DNA from: Candidatus Omnitrophota bacterium
GTDB lineage: Bacteria; Omnitrophota; Gorgyraeia; S143-82
DNA: 13,134 bases
Direction of reading: 5' to 3'
Assembly (NCBI GenBank): GCA_027065215.1
Contig: JAMOOT010000103.1
Coordinates: forward strand, 1 to 13,134
This document shows positions 6,647 through 13,134 of the stretch, piece by piece (position 1 is the first letter of the stretch; each line of letters opens with the position of its first letter). The notes beneath the pieces are model-generated. The model made no database searches. It was given only the letters and a program-made list of their open reading frames with translations, and was not told where the DNA came from. A program made the position numbers and the translations under genes.

Positions 6647-8176
6647 ATGTGGGGCGTAGAGACTTTTGAGGAATTAGTGCGAATAGCAAACGATGCTCAT
6701 CAGGGTAAAGATATTTCTTCTGACTCTATCTGGCGTAAAATAGGATTTGATGGTAATCACCCCAGATTAGGATGGGCGGTAAGATATACACCAGATCAGA
6801 TAAAAGACTGGGCTATGCCCCTTCTTCCATTAGTGAAAGGAGCAAAATCCTATATATTTGTTGGTATGGGAGGTTCAATAAACACCGTAAAGATGGTACG
6901 GGATTTCCTGAATCTGGATAATATATATACCATCGATAGTCCAGATAGGGGCGTAATAATGGAATTGATGGAGAATTTCAAGACTTCAGGAGTGAATCTT
7001 GATGAGATATTAATTATAGCCATTTCCAAGTCCGCTACTACCTTTGAGACCCATGCAATTGCCAGTATCTTAAAAGAGATTTATTCTCAGCAAGGAATAG
7101 ATATAAACAACCACATAATTTGGCTTATAGATAAGGTTAACAAGGAAAAACTTGCCCAGAAGGGTTGGGATATAGAGAAGGTCAAGATATTTTCGATACA
7201 GGTAGATGACAAAACTGATATAGGTGGAAGGTTTACCTGTCCCAAGACAGCGGTATTCCTCCTTCCCGTACTCATACACTTTAAAGGTGATTTAGATGCA
7301 ATGATATCTCAAGTTAATCGAGTTTTGGAACGGGATCCTTCTGGAATGTGTTTGGTAATGACTGAGGAAAGGGTGGATAAAATTGTCAACGAAGTTACGG
7401 CATATCCTCAAATAGAGTTAATAGTGCCTTCTATATTTGAAAAGGCATTTGAATCCTTTCGGGTGTGGGTAAATCAACTCTATCAAGAATCCCTCGGTGG
7501 AAAGGTTGAGGGATTTGATCCCAAGATTATACCTGTTACGCCGTCAGAGTACATATATGATAAAGAATTGGATCGTCTCGTAAGCAAAAAAAGGTTAGTT
7601 TGGATAGATATCTCTGGATTGGGAATAATAAACCGGGATGTAGAAACTAACTTAGATATCTTGATGAATGTTGTTTTACTCTTGGAATATATGGTGGCTA
7701 TGATTGCCTATCGCTATAGTCTGTTAATCGGTCCTCCCTTGAACTTCGTAAATCAGCCAAATGTCCAACTGTACAAAAAAAGGATGCAGGAAATAGAAAA
7801 AATAGAACCACAGCCGATTAAAAATATAAAGGGCATAATACAAAGCATAACAGAGGTTTTAAAAGAGAAGGATGGAATAGATTTCTTGGAAGTAGTCTAT
7901 TATGGCCCGGACGATAGTCTCTACTCTAAACTAAAAGAGACGGCAAAACAGATTGCTCGATCTCAGGATCTGATAGAGTTGGTATTCAGGGGGCCAGACT
8001 GGAACCATCATGCCTTTCAGGCCGCTCCGACTTGCAGGCACACCCTGTTTTTGATACTGACAGATGAACGTGCCAGTGACAGTGTAAAACTTATCTCTCA
8101 GGCCACTTATGAGGTCTTGCGGGAGAAAGGAGTGGCCCACATATATTCTTGGATATCCAGCGATTTTGTAGAATGA
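6647..8176 (+). CDS. pgi: divergent glucose-6-phosphate isomerase (SIS-domain)
   Basis: It would interconvert glucose 6-phosphate and fructose 6-phosphate. Two SIS domains are visible. GMGGSINT (73-80) stands where most enzymes have GIGGS. ISKSATTFET (126-135) replaces the usual ISKSGTT, an altered phosphate-loop residue. IGGRFT (192-197) holds the conserved Arg195, and QLYQESLGGKVEGF (277-290) holds the likely catalytic base Glu281. FVNQPNVQLYKK (367-378) resembles the NPFDQPGVEAYK segment, giving a candidate catalytic Lys377. Beyond this, unlike ordinary Pgi, there are about 130 more residues including GPDWNHHAFQAAP (449-461). That tail recalls the end of fused transaldolase-isomerase proteins, although no transaldolase part is present. 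The ATG 6647 start gives 509 residues. The stop overlaps lspA by 4 nt (ATGA). Isomerase activity is likely but substrate specificity is less certain. Confidence 0.82.
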   Translation: MWGVETFEELVRIANDAHQGKDISSDSIWRKIGFDGNHPRLGWAVRYTPDQIKDWAMPLLPLVKGAKSYIFVGMGGSINTVKMVRDFLNLDNIYTIDSPDRGVIMELMENFKTSGVNLDEILIIAISKSATTFETHAIASILKEIYSQQGIDINNHIIWLIDKVNKEKLAQKGWDIEKVKIFSIQVDDKTDIGGRFTCPKTAVFLLPVLIHFKGDLDAMISQVNRVLERDPSGMCLVMTEERVDKIVNEVTAYPQIELIVPSIFEKAFESFRVWVNQLYQESLGGKVEGFDPKIIPVTPSEYIYDKELDRLVSKKRLVWIDISGLGIINRDVETNLDILMNVVLLLEYMVAMIAYRYSLLIGPPLNFVNQPNVQLYKKRMQEIEKIEPQPIKNIKGIIQSITEVLKEKDGIDFLEVVYYGPDDSLYSKLKETAKQIARSQDLIELVFRGPDWNHHAFQAAPTCRHTLFLILTDERASDSVKLISQATYEVLREKGVAHIYSWISSDFVE

Positions 8177-8613
8177 ATTTTGCACTGAAGTGGACAAAGT
8201 GGAAAATAATCGGTTTAGTCTTTGCCCTTGACCGATGGTGTAAGTATTGGTTCATTACTCACCCTGATTTTATATTTAATTCAGGCATAATAAAAATCTC
8301 TTTATCTGTTAATGACGGCGTAGCCTTTGGGTGGTTTTCTGGCCTACCAACAAGATGGATATTAGCCCTTAATATATCTATAGTATCCCTTTTTGTCTTG
8401 CTCTTCTTCCAGATACGAGATCCTGTAGAACGTTTCGGGATAGAACTGATCTTAATCGGGGCATTTGGAAATTTTCTCGATAGACTGATCTATTCCTATG
8501 TTGTAGACTATATTCATCTGAGGTTCTTTGCTCCAGTATTCAATCTCTCGGATGTCCTCATCACTGTTGGAGCAGGGGTTATGTTTTGGCGAGAGGTAGG
8601 TATAAGGCGATGA
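8173..8613 (+). CDS. lspA: lipoprotein signal peptidase (signal peptidase II)
   Basis: This inner-membrane aspartyl protease cuts the signal peptide from prolipoproteins after they are lipidated. The 146-residue product has about four hydrophobic membrane segments (roughly 11-27, 62-80, 88-102 and 126-139). It has the conserved blocks DRWCKYW (20-26), NDGVAFGWF (47-55), GNFLDR (99-104), VVDY (110-113) and FNLSD (123-127). Asp112 and Asp127 are the expected catalytic pair. Their presence implies lipoproteins and an envelope needing them. I chose ATG 8173, which overlaps the isomerase stop as ATGA. A TTG at 8149 would add eight residues and has no ribosome site. No strong Shine-Dalgarno precedes 8173, so translational coupling is likely. 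Its own TGA overlaps the aroC ATG in the same way. Confidence 0.93.
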   Translation: MNFALKWTKWKIIGLVFALDRWCKYWFITHPDFIFNSGIIKISLSVNDGVAFGWFSGLPTRWILALNISIVSLFVLLFFQIRDPVERFGIELILIGAFGNFLDRLIYSYVVDYIHLRFFAPVFNLSDVLITVGAGVMFWREVGIRR

Positions 8614-9752
8614 GATTTTTGAGTTCTGGATTCTCTCATGGAAAGGCCTTGATGGGCATAGTAGATGGCTTTCCGGCCAATGTTCCAATAGATGCGGATT
8701 CCATCAACTATGACCTTGCACGTCGTCAATCTGGATATGGACGAGGGGGAAGGCAAAAAATAGAAAAGGATCGGGTTGATTTTATCTCTGGTGTTAAGGA
8801 CGGCAAGACTACAGGAAGTCCCATTGGATACCTTATTTGGAATAAAGATTACAAGATAGAAGAACTCCCTTCAGTTTACTGCCCCCGACCTGGGCATGCT
8901 GATCTCCCCGGGGCAATAAAATTTGCGCAGGAAGATATAAGAAATATACTTGAGCGGGCATCGGCCAGAGAGACTGCCATAAGAGTAGTGGCCGGGTCCT
9001 TAGCAAATCAATTGCTTAGTCAACTCGGTGTTCGTTCTCTTGCTTTTGTAAGACAGATTGGAGAGATAAAATTGGAGGAGGAAGATATAGATGATTGGTC
9101 TTTTGAATTCTTAAATCGGATTATCCCTTTATCTGAAGTCTTTTGCCCTTCGCCAGAGAAAAGTGAAGAAATGAAAAAGCAAATAGACAAGGCTCAAAAA
9201 CACTCAGATACCTTAGGAGGCGTTGTAGAGGTATGGATTGAAGGACTACCACCCGGTATAGGGACGTTTACTCAATGGGATCAAAGGCTTGATGGGAAGT
9301 TGGCTCAGGCGGTGATGTCGATTCCTGCAATAAAGGGCGTGGAGATTGGAGAGGGAATTTGGGCCAGTTCTCAATTTGGATCAAAGGTTCACGATGCCAT
9401 CTATTACGATGAAGATAAAGGTTACTATAGGAAAACTAATCGTGCAGGAGGGATTGAGGGGGGGATGACGAATGGAGAAAGAGTTGTGGTTAGGGCCTAT
9501 ATGAAACCTATTGCTACCTTAGGAAGTCCGTTAGACTCAGTAGATATTCGGACAAAGGAAGCGACTAAGGCAACAGTTGAGCGATTCGATACCTGTGCAG
9601 TTCCAGCAGCCTCGGTTGTCGTTGAATCTATGTGTCGTTGGGTAGTGGCTGAGATGATAGTAGAGAAATTTGGCGGAGATACCCTTGAGGATATAAAAAA
9701 GGCATTTGATGATTACAAAAACGGGAGGGCAAAGCAATGGTCAGAAAGGTAA
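8610..9752 (+). CDS. aroC: chorismate synthase
   Basis: This is the last enzyme of the shikimate pathway. It converts EPSP to chorismate with reduced FMN as cofactor, for aromatic amino acids and related compounds. The 380 residues carry the family signatures: SGFSHGKALMG (6-16) with His10, GYGRGGRQKIEKD (42-54), RPGHAD (93-98) with a second conserved His, and RASARETA (116-123). Further blocks are RKTNRAGGIEGGMTNG (274-289) and RFDTCAVPAAS (325-335) with Asp327. Length and motifs are normal, with no sign of damage. The start at ATG 8610 overlaps lspA by 4 nt. An in-frame TTG eight codons upstream is inside lspA and not needed. The 3' end overlaps the ATP synthase c gene by 16 nt. Erythrose 4-phosphate made by transketolase is a precursor of its pathway. 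Confidence 0.97.
   Translation: MRFLSSGFSHGKALMGIVDGFPANVPIDADSINYDLARRQSGYGRGGRQKIEKDRVDFISGVKDGKTTGSPIGYLIWNKDYKIEELPSVYCPRPGHADLPGAIKFAQEDIRNILERASARETAIRVVAGSLANQLLSQLGVRSLAFVRQIGEIKLEEEDIDDWSFEFLNRIIPLSEVFCPSPEKSEEMKKQIDKAQKHSDTLGGVVEVWIEGLPPGIGTFTQWDQRLDGKLAQAVMSIPAIKGVEIGEGIWASSQFGSKVHDAIYYDEDKGYYRKTNRAGGIEGGMTNGERVVVRAYMKPIATLGSPLDSVDIRTKEATKATVERFDTCAVPAASVVVESMCRWVVAEMIVEKFGGDTLEDIKKAFDDYKNGRAKQWSER
9723..9728 (+). promoter_or_regulatory. ribosome binding site for the subunit c gene, inside aroC
   Basis: GGGAGG lies within the last codons of aroC and is 8 nt upstream of ATG 9737. This supports the start at 9737 and a 16-nt overlap between the two genes. Confidence 0.7.
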
Positions 9753-10057
9753 CTTGTACGCTGATAGGTATTCTTGGTGTCTCTGGTATATCTTGGGCTC
9801 AAGAAGTAGGCAATGCAGCAGTAAGGAGTGTGGGTGGTGGACTCTATGATCTGGGCATTACAATGGGTGCGGGATTAAGCGTTGGATTATCTTGTATAGG
9901 GGCCGGGATAGCGTTATCGAATATTGGGTCTTCAGTAGTGGGGGCAATTACGGAAAAACCAGAATTATTAGGAAGACTCTTAATTATGTTAGGTTTGGCT
10001 GAGGCTGTGGCAATCTATGGATTAGTAATGGGAATCCTGTTATGGGTAAAGATGTAA
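9737..10057 (+). CDS. ATP synthase subunit c (proteolipid), F- or V/A-type not settled
   Basis: This is a rotor-ring subunit of an ion-translocating ATP synthase in the inner membrane. The 106 residues contain a two-helix hairpin. The first helix (about 40-70) has the glycine-rich GAGLSVGLSCIGAGIAL run. A short polar loop EKPE follows (73-76). The second helix (about 79-103) has GLAEAVAIYGLVMGI with the ion-binding carboxylate Glu89. Residues 1-21 look like a signal peptide or an extra hydrophobic segment ending SWA, a feature of some c subunits. Pairing a single hairpin with the 'GLAEAVAIYGL' motif leaves F-type AtpE and V/A-type K both possible. The usual Na+-site Gln of helix 1 is not evident, so protons are the likelier ion (weak). 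No other ATP synthase gene adjoins it, which is odd for this family. A ctp gene follows after 28 nt. Confidence 0.85.
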   Translation: MVRKVTCTLIGILGVSGISWAQEVGNAAVRSVGGGLYDLGITMGAGLSVGLSCIGAGIALSNIGSSVVGAITEKPELLGRLLIMLGLAEAVAIYGLVMGILLWVKM

Positions 10058-10085
10058 GTTTTTTGAGGTTTTTAAAGGGGGGAAT

Positions 10086-11399
10086 ATGAGGGCGCCAAGA
10101 TCAAGGATAATTATTGCAATCCTTTTATCTTTATCTATAGCCTTCCCCATTCGGGCTGGGGTTATAGAAAAGGTAAAAGAAAAGATAGACTTTTACAGTG
10201 AACTTGCTATGTTTGGTAATGTATTGGATATGGTTCAACGTGCATATGTAGAAAAGGTATCGATAAAAAATCTTATCTACGGGGCGATATCTGGGATGCT
10301 TTCTAAACTTGACTCCTACTCTATGTTTTTTACCCCTGAAGAATTTGCCGAATTTAAAGGGGATACTGAAGGGAAGTTTGGAGGTATTGGGGTAGAGATT
10401 GGGATTCGAGATGGTTTTTTAACTGTCATCTCACCAATAGAAGGGACCCCCGCTTGGAAAGCAGGGTTAAAGGCCGGAGATCGTATTGTAGAAATCGACG
10501 GCGAAATTACACAAGGGATTACATTGTTGGAAGCAGTCAATAAACTGCGTGGAGAGCCCGGGAGCAAGGTGAAACTAAAGGTATTGCGGGAAGGGGAAAG
10601 TGATCTTATAGAGATAGAGGTTACTCGAGAGATCATACAAATAGAAGAGATAAAATATGCAGACATAATCACTCACAAAGGTGAACCTAAGATTGCCTAT
10701 CTTAGGATTACTGAGTTTAATGAAGATTTGCCTGAGTCCTTAGATGAAAAATTAAGTGAATTGCGTAAGAAAGGTATGGAAGGGCTTATACTGGATCTGA
10801 GGAACAACCCAGGAGGGCTTCTAACCACGGCCGTAGAGGTCGCTGGTAGGTTCTTAGGGAAAGATAAATTAGTGGTCTATACTAAAGGTAGATTAGAGGA
10901 TAGAAAGGATTATAAGACCGATTACGATGGGGCAGTTTGCAATGTTCCAATGGTAGTGCTCATAAATGATGGAACAGCATCGGCTTCAGAAATACTTGCT
11001 GGAGCGCTCCAGTACTACAAAAGGGCATTAGTGGTAGGGGAGAAGAGTTTTGGGAAAGGGGTTGTTCAGCAGTTGTTTCCTCTCCCTGACGGATCTGCAG
11101 TAAAGATTACTACTGAGAGATATTATCTGCCAAACGGTAAGTGTATAGATAAAGAGGGTATAACGCCTGATGTGAAGGTAGAATATAAATTTGTCCTCTC
11201 TCCAGACGAGTTTTTGGATCTCCTGCGTGGGCAAATGTCCAGCGAGGAGGTATTTGAAAAGATAAAGAAAGGAGAAAAGATAAAGGAAAAAGAAAAAACC
11301 CAAAAAGAAATAGAAGAAGAAGGGATCAAGCATGATGCCCAAATTCAGCAATCCATCTCCTTGCTGAAGGCTGTTATTGCTTTTGAAAAAAACAAATAG
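10086..11399 (+). CDS. carboxyl-terminal processing protease (peptidase S41, Ctp/Prc type)
   Basis: This serine/lysine-dyad protease trims or degrades exported proteins from their C-termini in the periplasm. A signal peptide or anchor covers about 1-24 (RSRIIIAILLSLSIAFPIRA). An N-terminal cap helix region leads to a PDZ domain at about 97-185, including GKFGGIGVEIG and GLKAGDRIVEIDG. The peptidase core includes LDLRNNPGGLL (237-246). GTASASE has the presumed nucleophile Ser299, and GEKSFGKGVVQQ has Lys324 and Gln328. The Ser-Lys spacing of 25 and Lys-Gln spacing of 4 match known Ctp enzymes. The C-terminal 55 residues are rich in Lys and Glu, probably helical. A G-rich run AAAGGGGGGA (10075-10083) precedes the ATG. 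All catalytic residues are present. Coiled-coil murein hydrolase activators often neighbour ctp genes, but none is here. Confidence 0.94.
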   Translation: MRAPRSRIIIAILLSLSIAFPIRAGVIEKVKEKIDFYSELAMFGNVLDMVQRAYVEKVSIKNLIYGAISGMLSKLDSYSMFFTPEEFAEFKGDTEGKFGGIGVEIGIRDGFLTVISPIEGTPAWKAGLKAGDRIVEIDGEITQGITLLEAVNKLRGEPGSKVKLKVLREGESDLIEIEVTREIIQIEEIKYADIITHKGEPKIAYLRITEFNEDLPESLDEKLSELRKKGMEGLILDLRNNPGGLLTTAVEVAGRFLGKDKLVVYTKGRLEDRKDYKTDYDGAVCNVPMVVLINDGTASASEILAGALQYYKRALVVGEKSFGKGVVQQLFPLPDGSAVKITTERYYLPNGKCIDKEGITPDVKVEYKFVLSPDEFLDLLRGQMSSEEVFEKIKKGEKIKEKEKTQKEIEEEGIKHDAQIQQSISLLKAVIAFEKNK

Positions 11400-11411
11400 A
11401 TGATGTAGAAT
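11383..11411 (+). promoter_or_regulatory. candidate sigma70-type promoter for panD and downstream genes
   Basis: TTGAAA (11383-11388) and TAGAAT (11406-11411) are 17 nt apart, and each matches its consensus at 5/6 positions. This is the best promoter-like pair I found in the window. The -35 lies in the last codons of ctp and the -10 just after its stop. Transcription would begin at about 11417-11420, on or next to the panD ATG. The prediction is by eye and AT-rich sequence yields false matches. Confidence 0.45.
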
Positions 11412-11419
11412 ATTGCGTT

Positions 11420-11764
11420 ATGATGCGGTGCATATTAAAGTCCAAGATTCACAAAATAAAGGTTACTCAAACCGAGTTACACTATGAGGGAAGTATTACC
11501 TTGGATAAAGAACTAATGCGAAAGGCCAATATATTGCCTTTCGAGAAGGTGGAGGTCTTAAATCTTAATACTGGAACAAGAATTGAGACCTATGCAATAG
11601 AGGGGCCAGAGGGATCAGGTGTAGTTTGTTTAAATGGGCCAGCAGCACGGACCGCAGAGGTGGGAGATGAGATTATCGTGTTGGCCTATTGGTGGGTACA
11701 GGAGAAAGATATTAGTACAGGGAATGTCCCACCTCCCAAGATCATAACAGATTGGGGTAAATAA
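11420..11764 (+). CDS. panD: aspartate 1-decarboxylase proenzyme
   Basis: It decarboxylates aspartate to beta-alanine for pantothenate and coenzyme A, using a pyruvoyl group formed by self-cleavage. The cleavage site is Gly24-Ser25 in LHYEGSITLD, where Ser25 becomes the pyruvoyl group. Lys9, Arg54, Thr57, Tyr58 and Asn72 fall at the same numbers as in the Escherichia coli enzyme. That agreement supports the start at the first of two adjacent ATGs (11420) over the second (11423). The 114-residue length is in the normal range. No Shine-Dalgarno is visible in the 20-nt gap after ctp, although a promoter-like pair lies immediately upstream. Its TAA shares one base with the def ATG. Other pantothenate genes are not in the window. 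Confidence 0.96.
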   Translation: MMRCILKSKIHKIKVTQTELHYEGSITLDKELMRKANILPFEKVEVLNLNTGTRIETYAIEGPEGSGVVCLNGPAARTAEVGDEIIVLAYWWVQEKDISTGNVPPPKIITDWGK

Positions 11765-12258
11765 TGCTCAATATAGTCCATTATCCAAATCCAATCCTGA
11801 GGAATGTATCGGAAAAGGTGGAAGTCTTTGACAAGGACCTTCAGGCATTTCTCTCTGAGATGGCAAGGGCTATGTACCGATATGATGGTATAGGATTGGC
11901 TGCCCCCCAAGTTGGAGTAAATAAGAGAATTATAGTGGTGGATGTAGGAAAAGGGTTATTGAAATTAGTTAATCCTGTAATCTTAGAGGTCTCGGGAGAG
12001 GAAGAGGTAATGGAGGAGGGATGCCTTTCCATCCCGGGAGTATATGTTAAGGTAAAGCGAAAAATAGGATTTATTCGGTTTAAGGCACAGGATGGAACTG
12101 GAAAAGAGAGGATATGGACTGGGAAGGGCTTATTGGCTCGGGTTATACAACATGAAGTTGACCATTTAGATGGCGTCCTTATGATAGACAGGGCCGAAAG
12201 ACCGTTTTCAGAAGAAGCAGAGAAAAAGATCAAGGAGTTGGAGGAGAATTATGAGTAA
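11764..12258 (+). CDS. def: peptide deformylase
   Basis: It removes the formyl group from the N-terminal methionine of nascent proteins as they leave the ribosome. The three family motifs are present: GIGLAAPQVG (42-51) with Gln49, EEGCLSIPG (84-92) with the metal ligand Cys87, and QHEVDHLDG (129-137) with ligands His130 and His134 and the catalytic Glu131. At 164 residues it is a normal short form. The start ATG overlaps the panD stop by one base (TAATG) and no strong ribosome site is seen, so coupling is likely. No formyltransferase gene (fmt), a frequent neighbour of def, is in the window. Its stop overlaps the next start by 8 nt. The C-terminal tail (about 150-164) is charged and helical. 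Confidence 0.97.
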   Translation: MLNIVHYPNPILRNVSEKVEVFDKDLQAFLSEMARAMYRYDGIGLAAPQVGVNKRIIVVDVGKGLLKLVNPVILEVSGEEEVMEEGCLSIPGVYVKVKRKIGFIRFKAQDGTGKERIWTGKGLLARVIQHEVDHLDGVLMIDRAERPFSEEAEKKIKELEENYE

Positions 12259-12469
12259 GACTTGTCCGAATCGGGATAGAAACCTCCAGAGGTGCAATTG
12301 TTCTTATGAACCTTGCGCAAAAAAGGGATTGTGTTGTGAATGTATAGCCTACCATCGCTCAAGAGGAGAACTGCCAGGTTGTTATTTCCCCGAGTTCGCT
12401 GAAAGGACATATGATCGTTCGATTGCCTACTTCGTAAAACTCTATCAAGAAGGTAAACTGGAGATGTAG
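12251..12469 (+). CDS. small cysteine-rich protein, DUF6485-like, function unknown
   Basis: The 72-residue cytoplasmic protein has eight cysteines in its first 44 residues (5, 15, 17, 22, 28, 29, 31 and 44). They are arranged CPNRD, RCNCSYEPC, KGLCCECIAYH and LPGCYFP. The rest (ERTYDRSIAYFVKLYQEG) looks like one helix. The pattern 'NLxRCNCxYEPCxxKGxCCECxxYHxxxGELPxCxF' recalls the uncharacterised DUF6485 family, which I recognise from memory only. The clustered cysteines suggest binding of zinc or an iron-sulphur cluster (inference). GGAGGAG (12240-12246) inside def supports the ATG at 12251, which overlaps def by 8 nt. The tight coupling to def upstream and pdxJ downstream (2 nt gap) argues for a real, co-regulated gene. 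I assign no function. Confidence 0.85.
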   Translation: MSKTCPNRDRNLQRCNCSYEPCAKKGLCCECIAYHRSRGELPGCYFPEFAERTYDRSIAYFVKLYQEGKLEM

Positions 12470-12471
12470 TT

Positions 12472-13134
12472 ATGTCTCGAAAAAGAAAATTGTTAGGGGT
12501 AAACATAGACCATGTAGCAACCTTGCGAGAGGCAAGGAAAACAAATTACCCCGATCCTGTCTTTGCTGCTCAAGAATGTCTTTCAGCCGGTGCAGATTCA
12601 ATCGTCAGCCATTTACGAGAAGACAGAAGACACATAAAAGACCATGATGTATTCAGGATAAAAAAAGAAATATACAAGAAATTCAACTTAGAGATGTCTA
12701 TCCATCCATCTGTAGTAAAGGTGGCACTTCAAGTTCGACCTAATCAAGCAACCATTGTTCCAGAAAGACGAAGAGAACTTACCACAGAAGGCGGATTAGA
12801 TGTGATTGGATTGGGAAGTCGATTGGAGCGGGTGGTGAAAAAACTCCAAAAAGCAGGTGTAGAGGTGAGTTTGTTTATTGAACCTGATAAAGACCAGATT
12901 AAGGCAGCAAGAGATATTGGGGTTGGCATAATAGAGATACATACTGGACACTATGCGGATGCGAAAACAAAACGCGAAAGACTTTCTCATTTAAGAAAGA
13001 TAATAAAAGCAAGTGAGTTTGCTTACCACAAACTTGGTTTAGTAGTGAATGCTGGACATGGTCTGCATTATGACAATGTCCAAGATATTGTCAAGATACC
13101 TGAGATACAGGAGTTGAATATAGGGCATTCTATA
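12472..13134 (+). CDS. pdxJ: pyridoxine 5'-phosphate synthase, 3' end off window
   Basis: It condenses 1-deoxyxylulose 5-phosphate with 3-amino-2-oxopropyl phosphate to pyridoxine 5'-phosphate, the ring-forming step of the DXP-dependent vitamin B6 route. The frame is open from ATG 12472 to the window edge (221 codons). The family's blocks appear in order: GVNIDHVATLREAR (9-22), HLREDRRHI (47-55), VPERRRELTTEGGLD (96-110), SLFIEPD, EIHTGHYA, VNAGHGLHYDNV and ELNIGHSI at the end. The usual length is about 240, so only some 20 residues are missing. GGAG at 12460-12463 is 8 nt before the start, and the gap from the upstream stop is 2 nt. PdxJ presence implies the DXP pathway also used by ispE, and erythrose 4-phosphate from transketolase is a precursor of its other substrate. 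No PdxA is visible. Confidence 0.96.
   Translation, partial: MSRKRKLLGVNIDHVATLREARKTNYPDPVFAAQECLSAGADSIVSHLREDRRHIKDHDVFRIKKEIYKKFNLEMSIHPSVVKVALQVRPNQATIVPERRRELTTEGGLDVIGLGSRLERVVKKLQKAGVEVSLFIEPDKDQIKAARDIGVGIIEIHTGHYADAKTKRERLSHLRKIIKASEFAYHKLGLVVNAGHGLHYDNVQDIVKIPEIQELNIGHSI

Noticed and set aside
11281..11399. Lys/Glu-rich 3' end of ctp as a frameshift or fusion
   Set aside because: The frame is continuous, and charged C-terminal tails are common in Ctp proteases; no second domain is visible.
1548..12990. Many minus-strand open frames of 60-165 codons
   Set aside because: All lie opposite well-identified genes, have no recognisable domains, and have low-complexity or odd compositions, as expected of shadow frames.
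1..13134. CRISPR arrays, insertion sequences, phage genes or toxin-antitoxin pairs
   Set aside because: No spaced direct repeats, transposase or integrase motifs, or small paired toxin-antitoxin frames were found. The DUF6485-like and COX24-like small genes do not resemble toxins.

Overview
This is a gene-dense, AT-leaning bacterial chromosomal segment. Every recognisable gene lies on the + strand: fifteen complete protein genes, one gene cut by each window edge, and one tRNA. There are no mobile elements, phage genes or CRISPR arrays. The gene content is housekeeping: histidine, chorismate, isoprenoid, pantothenate and pyridoxal phosphate synthesis, pentose phosphate and glycolytic enzymes, protein maturation and envelope functions. 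Several details suggest an uncultivated candidate phylum, perhaps near Omnitrophota or another deep Gram-negative lineage: a GH57 glucan branching enzyme, a two-gene transketolase, a SpoVG with a built-in zinc ribbon, a 30-residue COX24-like basic protein and a DUF6485-like protein. This placement is inference and weak.

Layout. Positions 2-1261 hold the C-terminal part of a GH57 branching enzyme. The only sizeable gap (1262-1456) carries a candidate promoter. From 1457 a nearly unbroken train begins: hisG, a 30-codon basic protein gene, a secreted TPR protein, transketolase N- and C-terminal subunits, ispE, a zinc-ribbon SpoVG gene and tRNA-Gln(UUG). It continues with a divergent glucose-6-phosphate isomerase, lspA, aroC, an ATP synthase subunit c gene, a ctp-type S41 protease, panD, def, a cysteine-rich DUF6485-like gene and pdxJ, which runs off the right edge. 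Many junctions overlap (TAATG, ATGA and 8-16 nt overlaps), so much of the train is probably co-transcribed and translationally coupled. A second candidate promoter sits just before panD.

Working together. Transketolase and the isomerase control sugar phosphates whose products feed several neighbours. Ribose 5-phosphate leads to PRPP for HisG, erythrose 4-phosphate leads to AroC and to one PdxJ substrate, and triose phosphate plus pyruvate leads to DXP for the MEP pathway (IspE) and PdxJ. The rest handle protein maturation (Def, LspA, Ctp) or are probably ribosome- or nucleic-acid-associated (the 30-mer, SpoVG).

The points most worth a second look are the SpoVG/zinc-ribbon chimera, the isomerase with altered motifs and an extra C-terminal segment, the orphan c-subunit with a signal-like N-terminus, the possible leaderless panD transcript and the DUF6485-like protein. 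I do not see a clear new defence or mobile system here.
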